A stretch of 64,000 bases of DNA from Bacteroides sp. An322 (GCF_002161765.1 NZ_NFIN01000007.1:62001-126000); one strand, 5' to 3'; counted from the first letter of the stretch, positions 27,517 to 36,681 are shown. Program-made: numbers and translations. The notes: generated by a model from the letters alone, not told the origin.

Positions 27517-28752
27517 ATGGATTTATACTTACTTATCTTCACTACCGGAACATACAATGCAGAACAAACGTACGAGAGCCATAAAGAATTATTCATTGCA
27601 CTCGAAAAACATTTCACCCTGCATTTGGTAGATTACGTAAAAGCAGAAACAATTCCTGCTAATGCATACAAGATGGTCTTCATCGGAAGCGGAGGCGTAG
27701 AAGACAAAGTAATCCAGAACTTCAGCAGTTTTTCCTATCCTATCACGATATTGACCGATGGACTGAACAACTCACTTGCCGCAGCATGTGAAGTATCGGC
27801 TTGTTTCGGATATAAAGATATGAAAGTACGCATCATTCATGGGAACGTATCCGAAATGGTAGAGCAAGTATTGATTCATCATTGCGCTTTTGCAGCCAAA
27901 CGCTCGTTAAGAGGAAAACGAATTGGCGTAATAGGCACACCGGCACCTTGGCTGGTAGCCAGCCATGTAGATTACCTATTGGCAAGCCAACGCTGGGGAG
28001 TGACGTATGTAGACATTCCCATCGAAGAGGTATTCAAACGCTTCTACACCATCACCGATGATGAAATCGGTATGCAGGCCTCTATCTTTGCCAACCGTGC
28101 CAAAGCTTGTCAAGACGCAACACCAGACGACCTTTTGCGGGCTATGAGGCTCTATAAAGCTGTAAAAGATATATGCGCCGAACAGAAACTGGACGCCGTG
28201 ACTTTATCCTCTAACCAATGTATCAATCAATTGAATGCCACCGGGAATGTAACCGCAGCCTTATTGACCGATGAAGGCATCCCGGCTGGGGGCGAAGGCG
28301 ACTTGCAAACGATTATGACCATGCTGATGGCGTATGCCGTAACAGGCAAACCCGCATTTATGGGGAATCCTTCTTTCATCGACCGCAAACGGAACGAACT
28401 GATTTTAGCACATTGCTCCGTCCCTACAAAAATGGTAGACGAGTTCATCATCCGCGACCATTTCGAAACCGGACGAGGCATCGGCTTGCAAGGACTGATG
28501 CACGAAGGGGATATCACCTTATTTAAATGTGGCGGGGAATGCCTGGACGAATATTACGTATCGGAAGGATATCTTGTGGAAAACACCAATCTCATTTCGG
28601 CATGCCGGACTCAATTCCGCTTGAAAATGAATAAGCCGATAGACTATTTCCTCAACAACCCGATAGGGAACCACCACGTCTTGATACAAGGCCGCCATGC
28701 CGCTGCCCTACAGGAATTTATGCAACTGAACCGGTGTAAGTTGAGGGAATAA
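27517..28752 (+). CDS. L-fucose/L-arabinose isomerase superfamily protein, substrate unknown
   Basis: This 411-residue cytoplasmic protein has the C-terminal signature of ketol isomerases of the fucose/arabinose isomerase type: ALLTDEGIPAGGEGDLQTIM, where the Glu and Asp usually bind the metal, followed by GKPAFMGNPSFID. The N-terminal half has a Rossmann-like pattern (MVFIGSGGVEDKV, RIGVIGTPAPWLVASHVDYL). It is shorter than true L-fucose isomerase (about 590 residues) and closer to uncharacterised members of the superfamily. No fucose or arabinose gene lies beside it. I call the superfamily with fair certainty but not the reaction. Confidence 0.7.
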   Translation: MDLYLLIFTTGTYNAEQTYESHKELFIALEKHFTLHLVDYVKAETIPANAYKMVFIGSGGVEDKVIQNFSSFSYPITILTDGLNNSLAAACEVSACFGYKDMKVRIIHGNVSEMVEQVLIHHCAFAAKRSLRGKRIGVIGTPAPWLVASHVDYLLASQRWGVTYVDIPIEEVFKRFYTITDDEIGMQASIFANRAKACQDATPDDLLRAMRLYKAVKDICAEQKLDAVTLSSNQCINQLNATGNVTAALLTDEGIPAGGEGDLQTIMTMLMAYAVTGKPAFMGNPSFIDRKRNELILAHCSVPTKMVDEFIIRDHFETGRGIGLQGLMHEGDITLFKCGGECLDEYYVSEGYLVENTNLISACRTQFRLKMNKPIDYFLNNPIGNHHVLIQGRHAAALQEFMQLNRCKLRE

Positions 28753-28754
28753 GC

Positions 28755-28842
28755 GAGAAATTGAGAATTGAAAATTGAGTATTAAAAATTACGGTGCCGC
28801 ATGGATAATTTTCAATTTTCGATTTTCAACTTTCGATTTTTA
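28755..28842. repeat. AT-rich dyad, GAATTGAAAATTGA type
   Basis: GAGAATTGAAAATTGAG (about 28762-28778) and the later TCAATTTTCGATTTTCAACT region (from about 28812) are imperfect inverted repeats with internal short tandem copies of TTGAAAATTGA. It occupies the spacer between two genes and is probably a 3' hairpin or an interspersed repeat. Confidence 0.5.
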
Positions 28843-28845
28843 ATG

Positions 28846-28853
28846 TACATTTG
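28846..28853 (+). promoter_or_regulatory. -7 box for the 28886-31060 genes (TACATTTG)
   Basis: TACATTTGC matches TAnnTTTG and ends 32 bases before the DUF4494 start codon. It is the likely promoter for DUF4494, the YggS-type gene and the DHOD-like gene. Confidence 0.6.
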
Positions 28854-28885
28854 CAAGAAATTAATCTCATAAAAAGAATACAATT

Positions 28886-29365
28886 ATGATGCATAACTGG
28901 TTCGAATGCAAAATCCGCTACGAGAAAATAGCGGAAAACGGCATGAACAAAAAAGTGACAGAACCCTACTTAGTAGACGCGTTGAGCTTTACCGAAGCCG
29001 AATCGCGCATTATCGAAGAAATGACACCGTTTATCAGCGGAGAATTTACTGTATCGGATATCAAACGTGCCAACTATAGCGAACTCTTCCCTTCAGAAGA
29101 AGAAGCCGCCGACCGCTGGTTCAAGTGCAAGCTCTATTTCATTACCTTAGATGAAAAGAGCGGGGCGGAAAAGAAAACAGCCACCAACGTACTGGTACAA
29201 GCAGCCGACTTGCGTGACGCCATAAAGAAACTGGATGAAGGGATGAAAGGCTCCATGGCAGATTATGTAATCGCATCCGTGGCTGAAACCGCGATTATGG
29301 ATGTCTACCCCTACTCTGCCGAGCCTGACGTGAAGCCGGAATTTCCAGATGCAGACAAAAGATAA
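28886..29365 (+). CDS. DUF4494 family protein
   Basis: This 159-residue soluble protein of a Bacteroidetes-restricted family of unknown function begins MMHNWFECKIRYEKI. It appears to contain two copies of one fold: WFECKIRYEKI...PYLVDALSFTEAESRIIEEM, and later WFKCKLYFITLDE...NVLVQAADLRDAIKKLDEGM. It ends in a charged tail. There is no signal peptide or membrane span. It is 35 bases upstream of the YggS-type gene, a pairing that suggests co-expression but gives no clear role. Confidence 0.8.
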   Translation: MMHNWFECKIRYEKIAENGMNKKVTEPYLVDALSFTEAESRIIEEMTPFISGEFTVSDIKRANYSELFPSEEEAADRWFKCKLYFITLDEKSGAEKKTATNVLVQAADLRDAIKKLDEGMKGSMADYVIASVAETAIMDVYPYSAEPDVKPEFPDADKR

Positions 29366-29400
29366 CGCCTAACCCACGAATCCGATTATATAACAAGCCT

Positions 29401-30075
29401 ATGGACATTCAGACCAATCTACGAAACGTGCTTGCCGAACTCCCCGAAGGAGTCCGGCTGGTAGCTGTCTCCAAATTCCATCCTGCCGAAGCCATCGAAG
29501 AAGCATACCGTGCAGGACAACGGATTTTCGGAGAAAGCAAAGAGCAGGAATTGTCCGAGAAATACAAAGTACTACCCAAAGATATCGAATGGCACTTTAT
29601 CGGACATCTGCAAACCAACAAAGTCAAATACATCGCCCCCTACATCACCCTTATCGAAGCGGTAGATTCTTATAAGCTTTTGGCGGAAATCAACAAGCAA
29701 GCCGGGAAACACGGACGGATTATCCCGTGCTTGCTCGAAATACATGTCGCGCAAGAAGAAAGCAAATACGGATTCACTCCTGAAAGTTGCAGAGAAATGT
29801 TAGCATCTGGAGAATGGAAAAACCTGAATAATGTCCGTATTGCCGGAGTAATGGGCATGGCAACCAATACCGATGACGAAACCCAAATAGAACAAGAATT
29901 CCGTACGCTAAAAGCGTTGTTCGACGAATGGAAGCAAATCTTCTTTGCCAACGAACCTTCTTTTAAAGAAATTTCAATGGGAATGTCGCACGATTACCGG
30001 ATTGCCGTACGGGCAGGAAGTACATTAGTACGGGTAGGAAGTAAAATATTCGGAGAAAGAAACTATATTAAATAA
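29401..30075 (+). CDS. YggS/PLPBP family pyridoxal phosphate homeostasis protein
   Basis: This 224-residue alanine-racemase-like TIM-barrel protein binds PLP and is thought to buffer vitamin B6 and affect amino acid pools. The PLP Lys is in VAVSKFHPAEAIEEAY (about residue 25). Family landmarks are IFGESKEQEL, WHFIGHLQTNKVKYI, HVAQEESKYGF, and the C-terminal SMGMSHDYRIAVRAGSTLVRVGS. The length is typical. It is separated by 7 bases from the DHOD-like gene downstream. Confidence 0.95.
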   Translation: MDIQTNLRNVLAELPEGVRLVAVSKFHPAEAIEEAYRAGQRIFGESKEQELSEKYKVLPKDIEWHFIGHLQTNKVKYIAPYITLIEAVDSYKLLAEINKQAGKHGRIIPCLLEIHVAQEESKYGFTPESCREMLASGEWKNLNNVRIAGVMGMATNTDDETQIEQEFRTLKALFDEWKQIFFANEPSFKEISMGMSHDYRIAVRAGSTLVRVGSKIFGERNYIK

Positions 30076-30082
30076 TACCATT

Positions 30083-31060
30083 ATGGCACAATTGAAAACC
30101 ACATTCGCAGGACTTACACTGAACAACCCGATTATCGTCAGCAGTTCAGGATTAACAGACAGTCCGGAAAAAATCAAGAAACTGGAAGAGGCAGGGGCAG
30201 GAGCAGTAGTACTGAAATCAGTATTTGAAGAGCAAATCACCCTTCAGGCTGGCGCAATGCATGGATATGGAACTCCCGAAGCCGATGACTACCTGAATGC
30301 ATACATCCGTTCACATACGTTGAACGAACACATCAGCCTAATAGAGGAAACAAAAAAAGCATGTGCCATTCCCGTTATTGCCAGCATCAACTGCTATAGT
30401 GATAACGAATGGACAGATTTTGCCAAATTAATGGAGAAAGCAGGGGCAGATGCACTGGAAATCAATATTCTTTCGCTTCAGACCGAAAAAGACTACATTC
30501 CCGGAAGCTTCGAACAACGCCACATCAACATTTTGCGCCATGTGAAGAAAGAAGTGCATATTCCCGTCATCATGAAGTTAGGAAGCAATTTGACAAACCC
30601 CGTTTTCTTAATCGACCAATTGTATGCCAACGGTGCGGATGCTGTTGTACTATTTAACCGTTTTTATCAGCCAGACATTGATATTGACAACTTTACCTTC
30701 GGCAGCACAAACAGAATGAGTACCGAACAAGAACTTGCCGACCGTTTGCGTTGGACAGCAATAGCCTCTGCCACTGTGCCACAATTAGACTATGCCATAT
30801 CTGGAGGAATACACAACGGCAAAGGACTTATCAAAGCTATTTTGGCGGGAGCTTGCGCTACAGAAATTTGTTCAGCCATTTATCAAAACGGTCCTGAAAC
30901 TATAAAGGCAATGTTAAACGAATTGACAGAATGGATGAACTCCAAAGGCTTTCATACACTGACACAATTCAAAGCTAAAATGAATGCCAAAGCTGCAGGT
31001 GAGATAAATCCTTTCGAACGCACGCAATTCATGAAATATTACAGCAACTACACAGAATGA
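30083..31060 (+). CDS. dihydroorotate dehydrogenase-like flavoprotein
   Basis: This 325-residue protein begins with LKTTFAGLTLNNPIIVSSSG, typical of DHOD-like FMN barrels. It carries GAGAVVLKSVFEEQI and the central PVIASINCYSDNEWTDFA. The phosphate-binding end of the barrel is around YAISGGIHNGKGLIKAILAGA. The closest groups are class-1 DHOD-like or dihydropyrimidine-dehydrogenase-like proteins that sit outside pyrimidine operons. The true substrate is uncertain, and no pyrB/pyrD context exists here. Confidence 0.88.
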   Translation: MAQLKTTFAGLTLNNPIIVSSSGLTDSPEKIKKLEEAGAGAVVLKSVFEEQITLQAGAMHGYGTPEADDYLNAYIRSHTLNEHISLIEETKKACAIPVIASINCYSDNEWTDFAKLMEKAGADALEINILSLQTEKDYIPGSFEQRHINILRHVKKEVHIPVIMKLGSNLTNPVFLIDQLYANGADAVVLFNRFYQPDIDIDNFTFGSTNRMSTEQELADRLRWTAIASATVPQLDYAISGGIHNGKGLIKAILAGACATEICSAIYQNGPETIKAMLNELTEWMNSKGFHTLTQFKAKMNAKAAGEINPFERTQFMKYYSNYTE

Positions 31061-31152
31061 TCTCTTTTCTTGCATTTTTAAAGAGAATGACAAAAAGCCT
31101 AAACAAGACAAAGAATTTGACCATTTCCGTTGCATAGGTAAGAATAAAAAGA

Positions 31153-31160
31153 TATATTTG
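31153..31160 (+). promoter_or_regulatory. -7 box for the acyl-CoA synthetase gene (TATATTTG)
   Basis: TATATTTGC matches TAnnTTTG and ends 41 bases before the ATG at 31202. Confidence 0.6.
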
Positions 31161-31201
31161 CACATTATTGCACGATTTGTGCATCAAACACATTCGAATA
31201 T

Positions 31202-32860
31202 ATGGAAAAAAGTTTCTTAGCCTTCGTAGAGCAGAGCATCAAACAGAATTGGGATTTAGACGCACTGACTGATTACAAAGGTGCTACCTTACAATATAAA
31301 GACCTAGCACGGAAAATAGAGAAGTTGCACATTCTGTTAGAAGAAAGCGGAGTCCAACCAGGTGACAAAGTCGCTATTTGCGGACGGAATAGTTCGCATT
31401 GGGGAGTGGCTTTCTTGGCTACATTGACATACGGCGCAATCGCCGTACCCATCTTACATGAATTCAAGTCAGATACGATACACAACATTGTCAACCACTC
31501 TGATGCCCGCCTGCTCTTTGTAGGCGACATGGCATGGGAAAGCCTCAACGAAGCCGAGATGCCCGCCTTGGAAGGCATTATCCTGATGACCGACTTCACC
31601 CTGTTGGTATGCCGAAGCAAGCAACTGGAATATGCCCGCGAGCATCTGAACGAAATGTTCGGACGCAAATTCCCGCGCAATTTCCGACGCGAACATGTCT
31701 CCTACCGGCGTGATGACCCGGAAGAATTAGCTATCATCAACTATACGTCAGGCACCACCAGCTTTTCGAAAGGGGTCATGCTCCCCTACCGTTCATTATG
31801 GTCGAACACTCAATTCGCTTTCGAAGTGCTCCCGCTCCAACCGGGCAACCGGGTCGTATCCATGCTTCCCATGGCACACATGTACGGGCTTGCCTTCGAG
31901 TTCTTATACGAAATCTGTTGCGGATGCCATGTCTATTTCCTCACCCGTATGCCAAGTCCGAAGATTATCGCTCAGGCATTTACCGATGTGAAGCCCCATA
32001 TTGTCATCGCCGTTCCACTGATTATCGAAAAGATTATCAAGAAAAACGTGCTTCCGAAAATGGAGACATTCAAGATGAAGATGCTAATGAAGCTCCCCAT
32101 TATCAACGACAAGATAAACGAAGCCGTGCGCGAACTTTTGGTGAAAGGATTCGGCGGACAATTCTATGAAATCATTGTAGGAGGAGCCGCATTCAATAGC
32201 GAAATAGAAACTTTCCTGAAAGGGCTTGACTTCCCTTATACGGTAGGCTATGGCATGACCGAATGCGGTCCGATTATCAGTTATGAAGACTGGAAAAATT
32301 TCCGTCCAGGTTCATGCGGGAAAGCTGCCCCTCGTATGGAAATACGGATAGACAGCCCAGACCCGCAATATACGGTGGGCGAAATTCTGGTGCGCGGCGA
32401 TAACGTCATGTTAGGCTATTACAAGAATCCGGAATCGACCGCACAAGCCATAGATAAAGACGGATGGCTGCACACTGGCGATTTGGGAATAATGGATGCC
32501 GACGGTAATCTCTTTATCAAGGGACGAAGCAAGAATATGCTATTAGGACCATCGGGACAAAACATCTATCCGGAAGAAATCGAAGAACAATTAAATAACC
32601 TGCCTTATGTAGCGGAATGCATCGTAATCCAACAAAAAGACAACAAATTGGCAGCACTCATTTATCCAGACTTTGAAGCTGCCTACGCACAAGGCATGAG
32701 TGATAAGGATATCGAAAACCAAATGGAAGAAAACCGCACGACATTAAATGCTGCCCTTCCTTCTTATTCGCAGATATCCGTAATACGAATCTATCCGGAA
32801 GAATTTGAAAAAACTCCTAAGAAGAGCATCAAACGCTTCCTGTATCAAGACGTTAAATGA
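31202..32860 (+). CDS. long-chain fatty acid-CoA ligase-like AMP-binding enzyme
   Basis: This 552-residue ANL-superfamily enzyme adenylates a carboxylic acid and usually transfers it to CoA. The P-loop is INYTSGTTSFSKGVML, in which the usual G-x-P-K-G is replaced by S-F-S-K-G. Other motifs are the A5 region VGYGMTECGPIISY, the A7 region GWLHTGDLGIMDADG, the A8 hinge IKGRSKNMLLGPSGQNIYPEEIE, and a C-terminal Lys in KTPKKSIKRFLY. There is no signal peptide. Its last four bases overlap the start of the repeat-protein gene (ATGA), so the two are translationally coupled. The substrate is most likely a fatty acid, but this is inferred. Confidence 0.92.
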   Translation: MEKSFLAFVEQSIKQNWDLDALTDYKGATLQYKDLARKIEKLHILLEESGVQPGDKVAICGRNSSHWGVAFLATLTYGAIAVPILHEFKSDTIHNIVNHSDARLLFVGDMAWESLNEAEMPALEGIILMTDFTLLVCRSKQLEYAREHLNEMFGRKFPRNFRREHVSYRRDDPEELAIINYTSGTTSFSKGVMLPYRSLWSNTQFAFEVLPLQPGNRVVSMLPMAHMYGLAFEFLYEICCGCHVYFLTRMPSPKIIAQAFTDVKPHIVIAVPLIIEKIIKKNVLPKMETFKMKMLMKLPIINDKINEAVRELLVKGFGGQFYEIIVGGAAFNSEIETFLKGLDFPYTVGYGMTECGPIISYEDWKNFRPGSCGKAAPRMEIRIDSPDPQYTVGEILVRGDNVMLGYYKNPESTAQAIDKDGWLHTGDLGIMDADGNLFIKGRSKNMLLGPSGQNIYPEEIEEQLNNLPYVAECIVIQQKDNKLAALIYPDFEAAYAQGMSDKDIENQMEENRTTLNAALPSYSQISVIRIYPEEFEKTPKKSIKRFLYQDVK

Positions 32861-34125
32861 AAAGAAAGCACATGAAAACAAATATGATAGCGGCAGGATT
32901 ATTTTTATTCTGCCTGCTTTTTACAACGACATCACCGCTATTTGCACAATCTCATTCACATAAGAGACCGAAAAAAGGCATCAATCTTGCCTTGAATATT
33001 ACAAACAAGAAAAAGCAACCTTCACGCACATACCTGAATCTCGGTATTATTAGCAACTACAGTTGTCTGAACGGATTGGGCATCAATGCAATCTCCAGTG
33101 TCACACACTACCACACCAAAGGATTCCAACTGTCAGGGCTGACCAATATCACAGGTCTGCATACCAAAGGCTTCCAATTGTCAGGAATAGCCAATATAAC
33201 AGGAAGGAATTCCAATGGAATTATCTTAAGCGGATTGATGAATGTCAATGGAGGTTCACAAAACGGATTTGCCTTTTCCGGTATTGGAAATATGACCGCT
33301 AAAAGCCAACGTGGGGTAATTATCAGCGGATTGATTAATATTGCCAATGAACGGTCCAGCGGAATGCTCCTGTCTGGCATTGCCAACGTATCAAAACAAG
33401 AACAAAGTGGGCTTATGGTAAGCGGGTTGCTGAATGCCAGTGGAGATACTGTCAGAGGGCTGCAACTTACCTCACTGCTTAATATTGCCGGAAAAGCCAA
33501 TAACGGCATCCAACTTGCTGCCTTAGGCAATATAAACACTACTAACCGAGGAGCACAAATCGGAATAAGCAATTATAGTGCAGAAAATAAGGGAGTACAA
33601 ATCGGCATTGCCAACATAGCTGGAGAAGGACGCAAAGGGTTACAATTCGGAATCGTCAACGTAAGTGCTGATAGTCTTTCCCACCAAATAGGGTGCATCA
33701 ACATCACACCTCAAACCCGTGTCCAGCTATTAATATCAAGCGGAAATTTAAACAAGGTGAATATCGCCGCACGATTCAAGAACCGCTATACTTATACCGA
33801 ACTGGGCGGAGGAGCTTATTATTTTGACCTCGACCATGATTTATCTGCCTCAGCTTTTTACCGTGCAGGACTTTATTATCCCATTCTATCCCGATTAGAA
33901 ATCAGTGCCGATGCCGGATTCTACCATATTGAGACCCTTGACAACAAACACAACGGATATCCTGCACGAGTATATGCCTTACAGCCCCGACTGAATCTGG
34001 AATACCGGATTACTAAAAAATTAGGTTTCTTTGTATCAGGAGGTTATAGCTGGACCCGCCAATACAAGCATAACCATACATTTGAACGTAAAGGAACGTT
34101 TGAAGCCGGATTGGTCTTATTCTAA
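32857..34125 (+). CDS. surface-type 16-residue-repeat protein with C-terminal beta-barrel (LA_2272-like)
   Basis: This 422-residue exported protein has a signal peptide ending about TTSPLFAQS. A second in-frame ATG at 32872 (MKTNMIAAG) may be the better start. Residues about 89-280 form about twelve tandem 16-residue units with the pattern G-x-x-L-S-G-(L/I)-x-N-(I/V), for example GFQLSGLTNITGLHTK and GMLLSGIANVSKQEQS. Later units shorten to GVQIGIANIAGEGRK. This resembles the LA_2272-type surface repeat family. The last ~130 residues have barrel-like strands (YTYTELGGGAYYFD) and a C-terminal TFEAGLVLF. The start overlaps the stop of the acyl-CoA synthetase gene, so a role in lipid or membrane handling is possible but unproven. 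Confidence 0.8.
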   Translation: MKRKHMKTNMIAAGLFLFCLLFTTTSPLFAQSHSHKRPKKGINLALNITNKKKQPSRTYLNLGIISNYSCLNGLGINAISSVTHYHTKGFQLSGLTNITGLHTKGFQLSGIANITGRNSNGIILSGLMNVNGGSQNGFAFSGIGNMTAKSQRGVIISGLINIANERSSGMLLSGIANVSKQEQSGLMVSGLLNASGDTVRGLQLTSLLNIAGKANNGIQLAALGNINTTNRGAQIGISNYSAENKGVQIGIANIAGEGRKGLQFGIVNVSADSLSHQIGCINITPQTRVQLLISSGNLNKVNIAARFKNRYTYTELGGGAYYFDLDHDLSASAFYRAGLYYPILSRLEISADAGFYHIETLDNKHNGYPARVYALQPRLNLEYRITKKLGFFVSGGYSWTRQYKHNHTFERKGTFEAGLVLF

Positions 34126-34145
34126 AAACCAATAAATAAAAAATA

Positions 34146-34193
34146 AGTGAAGGAGCTTGAAAGCACAAACCGACGCACACAAGCTCCTTCACT
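34146..34193 (+). terminator. terminator hairpin after the repeat-protein gene
   Basis: AGTGAAGGAGCTTG (34146-34159) and its exact complement (34180-34193) surround a 20-base loop, starting 20 bases after the stop. It lies between convergent genes. Confidence 0.7.
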
Positions 34194-34214
34194 CAAAAAC
34201 GGACTATTTTTTAA

Positions 34215-34344
34215 ATGAATATCCGCAAATCGCCAATGTAGGGGCGTATCGCATACGCCCTGAATGCACCAACTTATCCACGTGGATGTTTTCGGGCGTA
34301 TGCGATACGCCCCTACAGTTTATTGGGTAAATGAGGATATTCAT
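34215..34344. repeat. GTAGGGGC dyad element nested in a longer hairpin
   Basis: The outer arms ATGAATATCC (34215-34224) and GGATATTCAT (34335-34344) are perfect. They enclose a perfect 24-base inner dyad (34237-34260 with 34294-34317) whose ends are TGTAGGGGCG. GAATGC follows the left inner arm, as at 24762. On the minus strand it begins 6 bases after the S9 peptidase stop. Confidence 0.75.
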
Positions 34345-34350
34345 AATTTT

Positions 34351-36588
34351 TTATTTGAGTTCATCCCATTTAGGAGGTTCGACATTCAACAGATTCCGTA
34401 CAAAAAAATCATACCGTTTATGCTCTCCGAACCCTTCTCCCATCGTATGGTGCGCACCCGGAATTACAACCAATTCAAAATCCTTATTCGCCTTGATTAA
34501 AGCATTCACCACTTGCATCGTTGACGCAGGGTCTACATTGTCATCCAGTTCTCCTACGACCAACATCAACGGACGAGTCAATAAATGTGCATTCTCGACA
34601 TTCGAACATGCCTTGTATGAATCGTCTATCGGATAACCCATCCACAATTCATTCCACCAAATCTTATCCATACGGTTATCGTGGCACCCGCAAGCCGAAT
34701 AAGCCGCTTTATAAAATTCCGGATGCAACAAAACTGCATTCAACGCCTCTTGCCCGCCGGCTGAACAACCGAAAATACCTACCCGCTCAATATCCATATA
34801 CGGATACTTCTGCGCTGCCGCCTTTATCCAAGCGATATGGTCTGCCAACCCCGAATCTTTCAAGTTCTTATAGCAAACCTCCTCAAATTCTTTCGAACGG
34901 AACGATGTAGTCATCCCGTCTACCTGAACCACAATAAAGCCCAACTCTGCAATGGCGGACATATAGCCGTTGAAAGGAGAAAAACTCTTCGGTACATATT
35001 GGTCGCCCGGACCAGAGTAAATGTATTCAATCACCGGATATTTCTTTGATGAATCAAAATTAGAAGGACGATAAATGATGCCCCACATATCGGTTTTCCC
35101 GTCACGTCCTTTTGCCGAGAACACTTCTGGAGCTTTCCAACCATTGGCGACAAGTTTGGATATATCCGCTTTTTCCAAGGGCATAATCACTTTGCCATTA
35201 GAAGCATTGCGAAGCACTGCCACAGGAGCTTGGTCTACCTTGGAATATACATCTACTACATACTTATAATCAGATGAATACCAAGCCTTGTGCATACCTT
35301 CTTCCGGAGTAAGCCCTTTCATTCCTTTGCCGTCAAAACCAATCCGATAATAATGAATCAGGTACGGGTCTTCGTCTTTGTTCACACCGTTTGCCGAAAA
35401 ATAAATCTGTTGGTTGGCTTCGTCTACATATTGCACCTCACGCACATACCACTCACCTTTTGTTATCTGATTAATCGGGCTGGCTGTAGCACGGTCATAC
35501 AAATACAAATGATTATAATTATCACGCTCGCTCGACCAGATAATGCGTTTGCCATCGTTCAGATAACAACGGAAGATACGTGGATAATTGACGTATTTTT
35601 CTTCTTTCTCTTCAATGAGCGGACGCACACTACCATCTGCAACAGACATTTCAAGTACCCTGTAAACCTTGTGTCCCCGTTCATTGTACTCAAACGTGAT
35701 GCCTTTACTATCGGCATTCCACATCGGTCCGTACAATTCATATTGATTGCTGAACAATTCGGTAGAGGGAATCAAACGCTTACCGTCTTCTACCCCAAAC
35801 ACACACGGCACTTTAAAAGGCAATTCATCGCCCGGCTTAGCATATTCCTGCTTATGCAATTTGGGTTGTAATTGGTCTGCCGGAGATGACTCTACATAAT
35901 ATACATAACGTTTCTCCGTAGGTCGGATACGGCATGCCGCCACATACTTAGAATCGGGAGACCAATAAATATAGGAGGAATAGTAATTGCCCATCGTTCC
36001 ATCCTGACTTAATTGTTTCTCTTCGCCTGTTGCCACATTACGCACACAAACATTGTCATTTTTGATAAATGCCACATACTTGCCATCGGGCGAAGTGACA
36101 GGAGCGCCTTCTTTCTCGTCATCCCGTTCCATCCAATGCTTTTGTTTGGGAGGGACAGGAAGCATACCCTCATCGGTCAGCTTGCTGCGAATAATGTCAA
36201 AACACCAACGTTTTCCTTCATACACAAAACGCAAAGTATCTAATCCTTGCGACAATTGGCATCCACGAATTGGAAGTTGCATCGGATTGATCGTTTTCCC
36301 TGTACTTGCGGTGAGTGCTACAGATAGTCTCTTTTGGTCAAACAAAGGTGTGCGTTTCTTCTCTCCAGCATCTACTTTCACGTATTCTGCTCCTTCAGGA
36401 GTATTCCGCACATACCAAAAACAGTCAGTACCTTCTACCCATTGAGGAGTTACATCGCTATAAAATATTAATTTAGAACTGAATTTTTCACGTAATCCAT
36501 AAGCGCGATTATAGTCTTCTATTGTACCTTGTGCCCAAGTTATACCGCTAATCAATAGAAGAGCAATTGTAAGTATAGAATATTTCAT
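34351..36588 (-). CDS. S9 family prolyl-oligopeptidase / DPP IV-like peptidase (PUL 2)
   Basis: This 745-residue exported serine peptidase has a signal peptide at residues 1-19 (ending ITWAQG). A DPP IV-type N-terminal beta-propeller follows (TSPDGKYVAFIKNDNV, IYWSPDSKYVAACRIRP), then a C-terminal alpha/beta-hydrolase domain. The catalytic triad candidates are Ser609 in GIFGCSAGGQEA, Asp682 in GELDDNVDP, and His713/714 in PGAHHTMGEG. The family cleaves after proline or alanine in peptides, which would suit Pro/Hyp-rich fragments in the periplasm. It is the distal gene on the PUL 2 side, 114 bases from GH127 copy A, so membership in the operon is likely but not certain. Confidence 0.92.
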   Translation of the reverse strand: MKYSILTIALLLISGITWAQGTIEDYNRAYGLREKFSSKLIFYSDVTPQWVEGTDCFWYVRNTPEGAEYVKVDAGEKKRTPLFDQKRLSVALTASTGKTINPMQLPIRGCQLSQGLDTLRFVYEGKRWCFDIIRSKLTDEGMLPVPPKQKHWMERDDEKEGAPVTSPDGKYVAFIKNDNVCVRNVATGEEKQLSQDGTMGNYYSSYIYWSPDSKYVAACRIRPTEKRYVYYVESSPADQLQPKLHKQEYAKPGDELPFKVPCVFGVEDGKRLIPSTELFSNQYELYGPMWNADSKGITFEYNERGHKVYRVLEMSVADGSVRPLIEEKEEKYVNYPRIFRCYLNDGKRIIWSSERDNYNHLYLYDRATASPINQITKGEWYVREVQYVDEANQQIYFSANGVNKDEDPYLIHYYRIGFDGKGMKGLTPEEGMHKAWYSSDYKYVVDVYSKVDQAPVAVLRNASNGKVIMPLEKADISKLVANGWKAPEVFSAKGRDGKTDMWGIIYRPSNFDSSKKYPVIEYIYSGPGDQYVPKSFSPFNGYMSAIAELGFIVVQVDGMTTSFRSKEFEEVCYKNLKDSGLADHIAWIKAAAQKYPYMDIERVGIFGCSAGGQEALNAVLLHPEFYKAAYSACGCHDNRMDKIWWNELWMGYPIDDSYKACSNVENAHLLTRPLMLVVGELDDNVDPASTMQVVNALIKANKDFELVVIPGAHHTMGEGFGEHKRYDFFVRNLLNVEPPKWDELK

Positions 36589-36624
36589 AAACTTGTTTTT
36601 ACTGATTATTTATATTCGCCATAA

Positions 36625-36681
36625 ACACAAAACACCACAGGGGCATTAATTTTAAAATATTTCCTCTGTGGTATTCTGTGT
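36625..36681. repeat. imperfect inverted repeat ACACAAAACACCACAG type
   Basis: The arms at 36625-36640 and 36666-36681 match with two mismatches out of 16. It is the main content of the 114-base spacer between the GH127 copy A and S9 peptidase genes. Similar CTCTGTGGT sequence also lies just before the GH2 gene near 7334. Confidence 0.5.

Noticed and set aside
33118..33680. Regular ~48-base periodicity, considered as a CRISPR or DNA repeat array
   Set aside because: The repeats are protein-level 16-residue units with variable codons inside one continuous reading frame, without constant repeats and unique spacers.
35290..35871. 193-codon + strand frame inside the S9 peptidase gene
   Set aside because: It is antisense to the peptidase beta-propeller and shows no motif.
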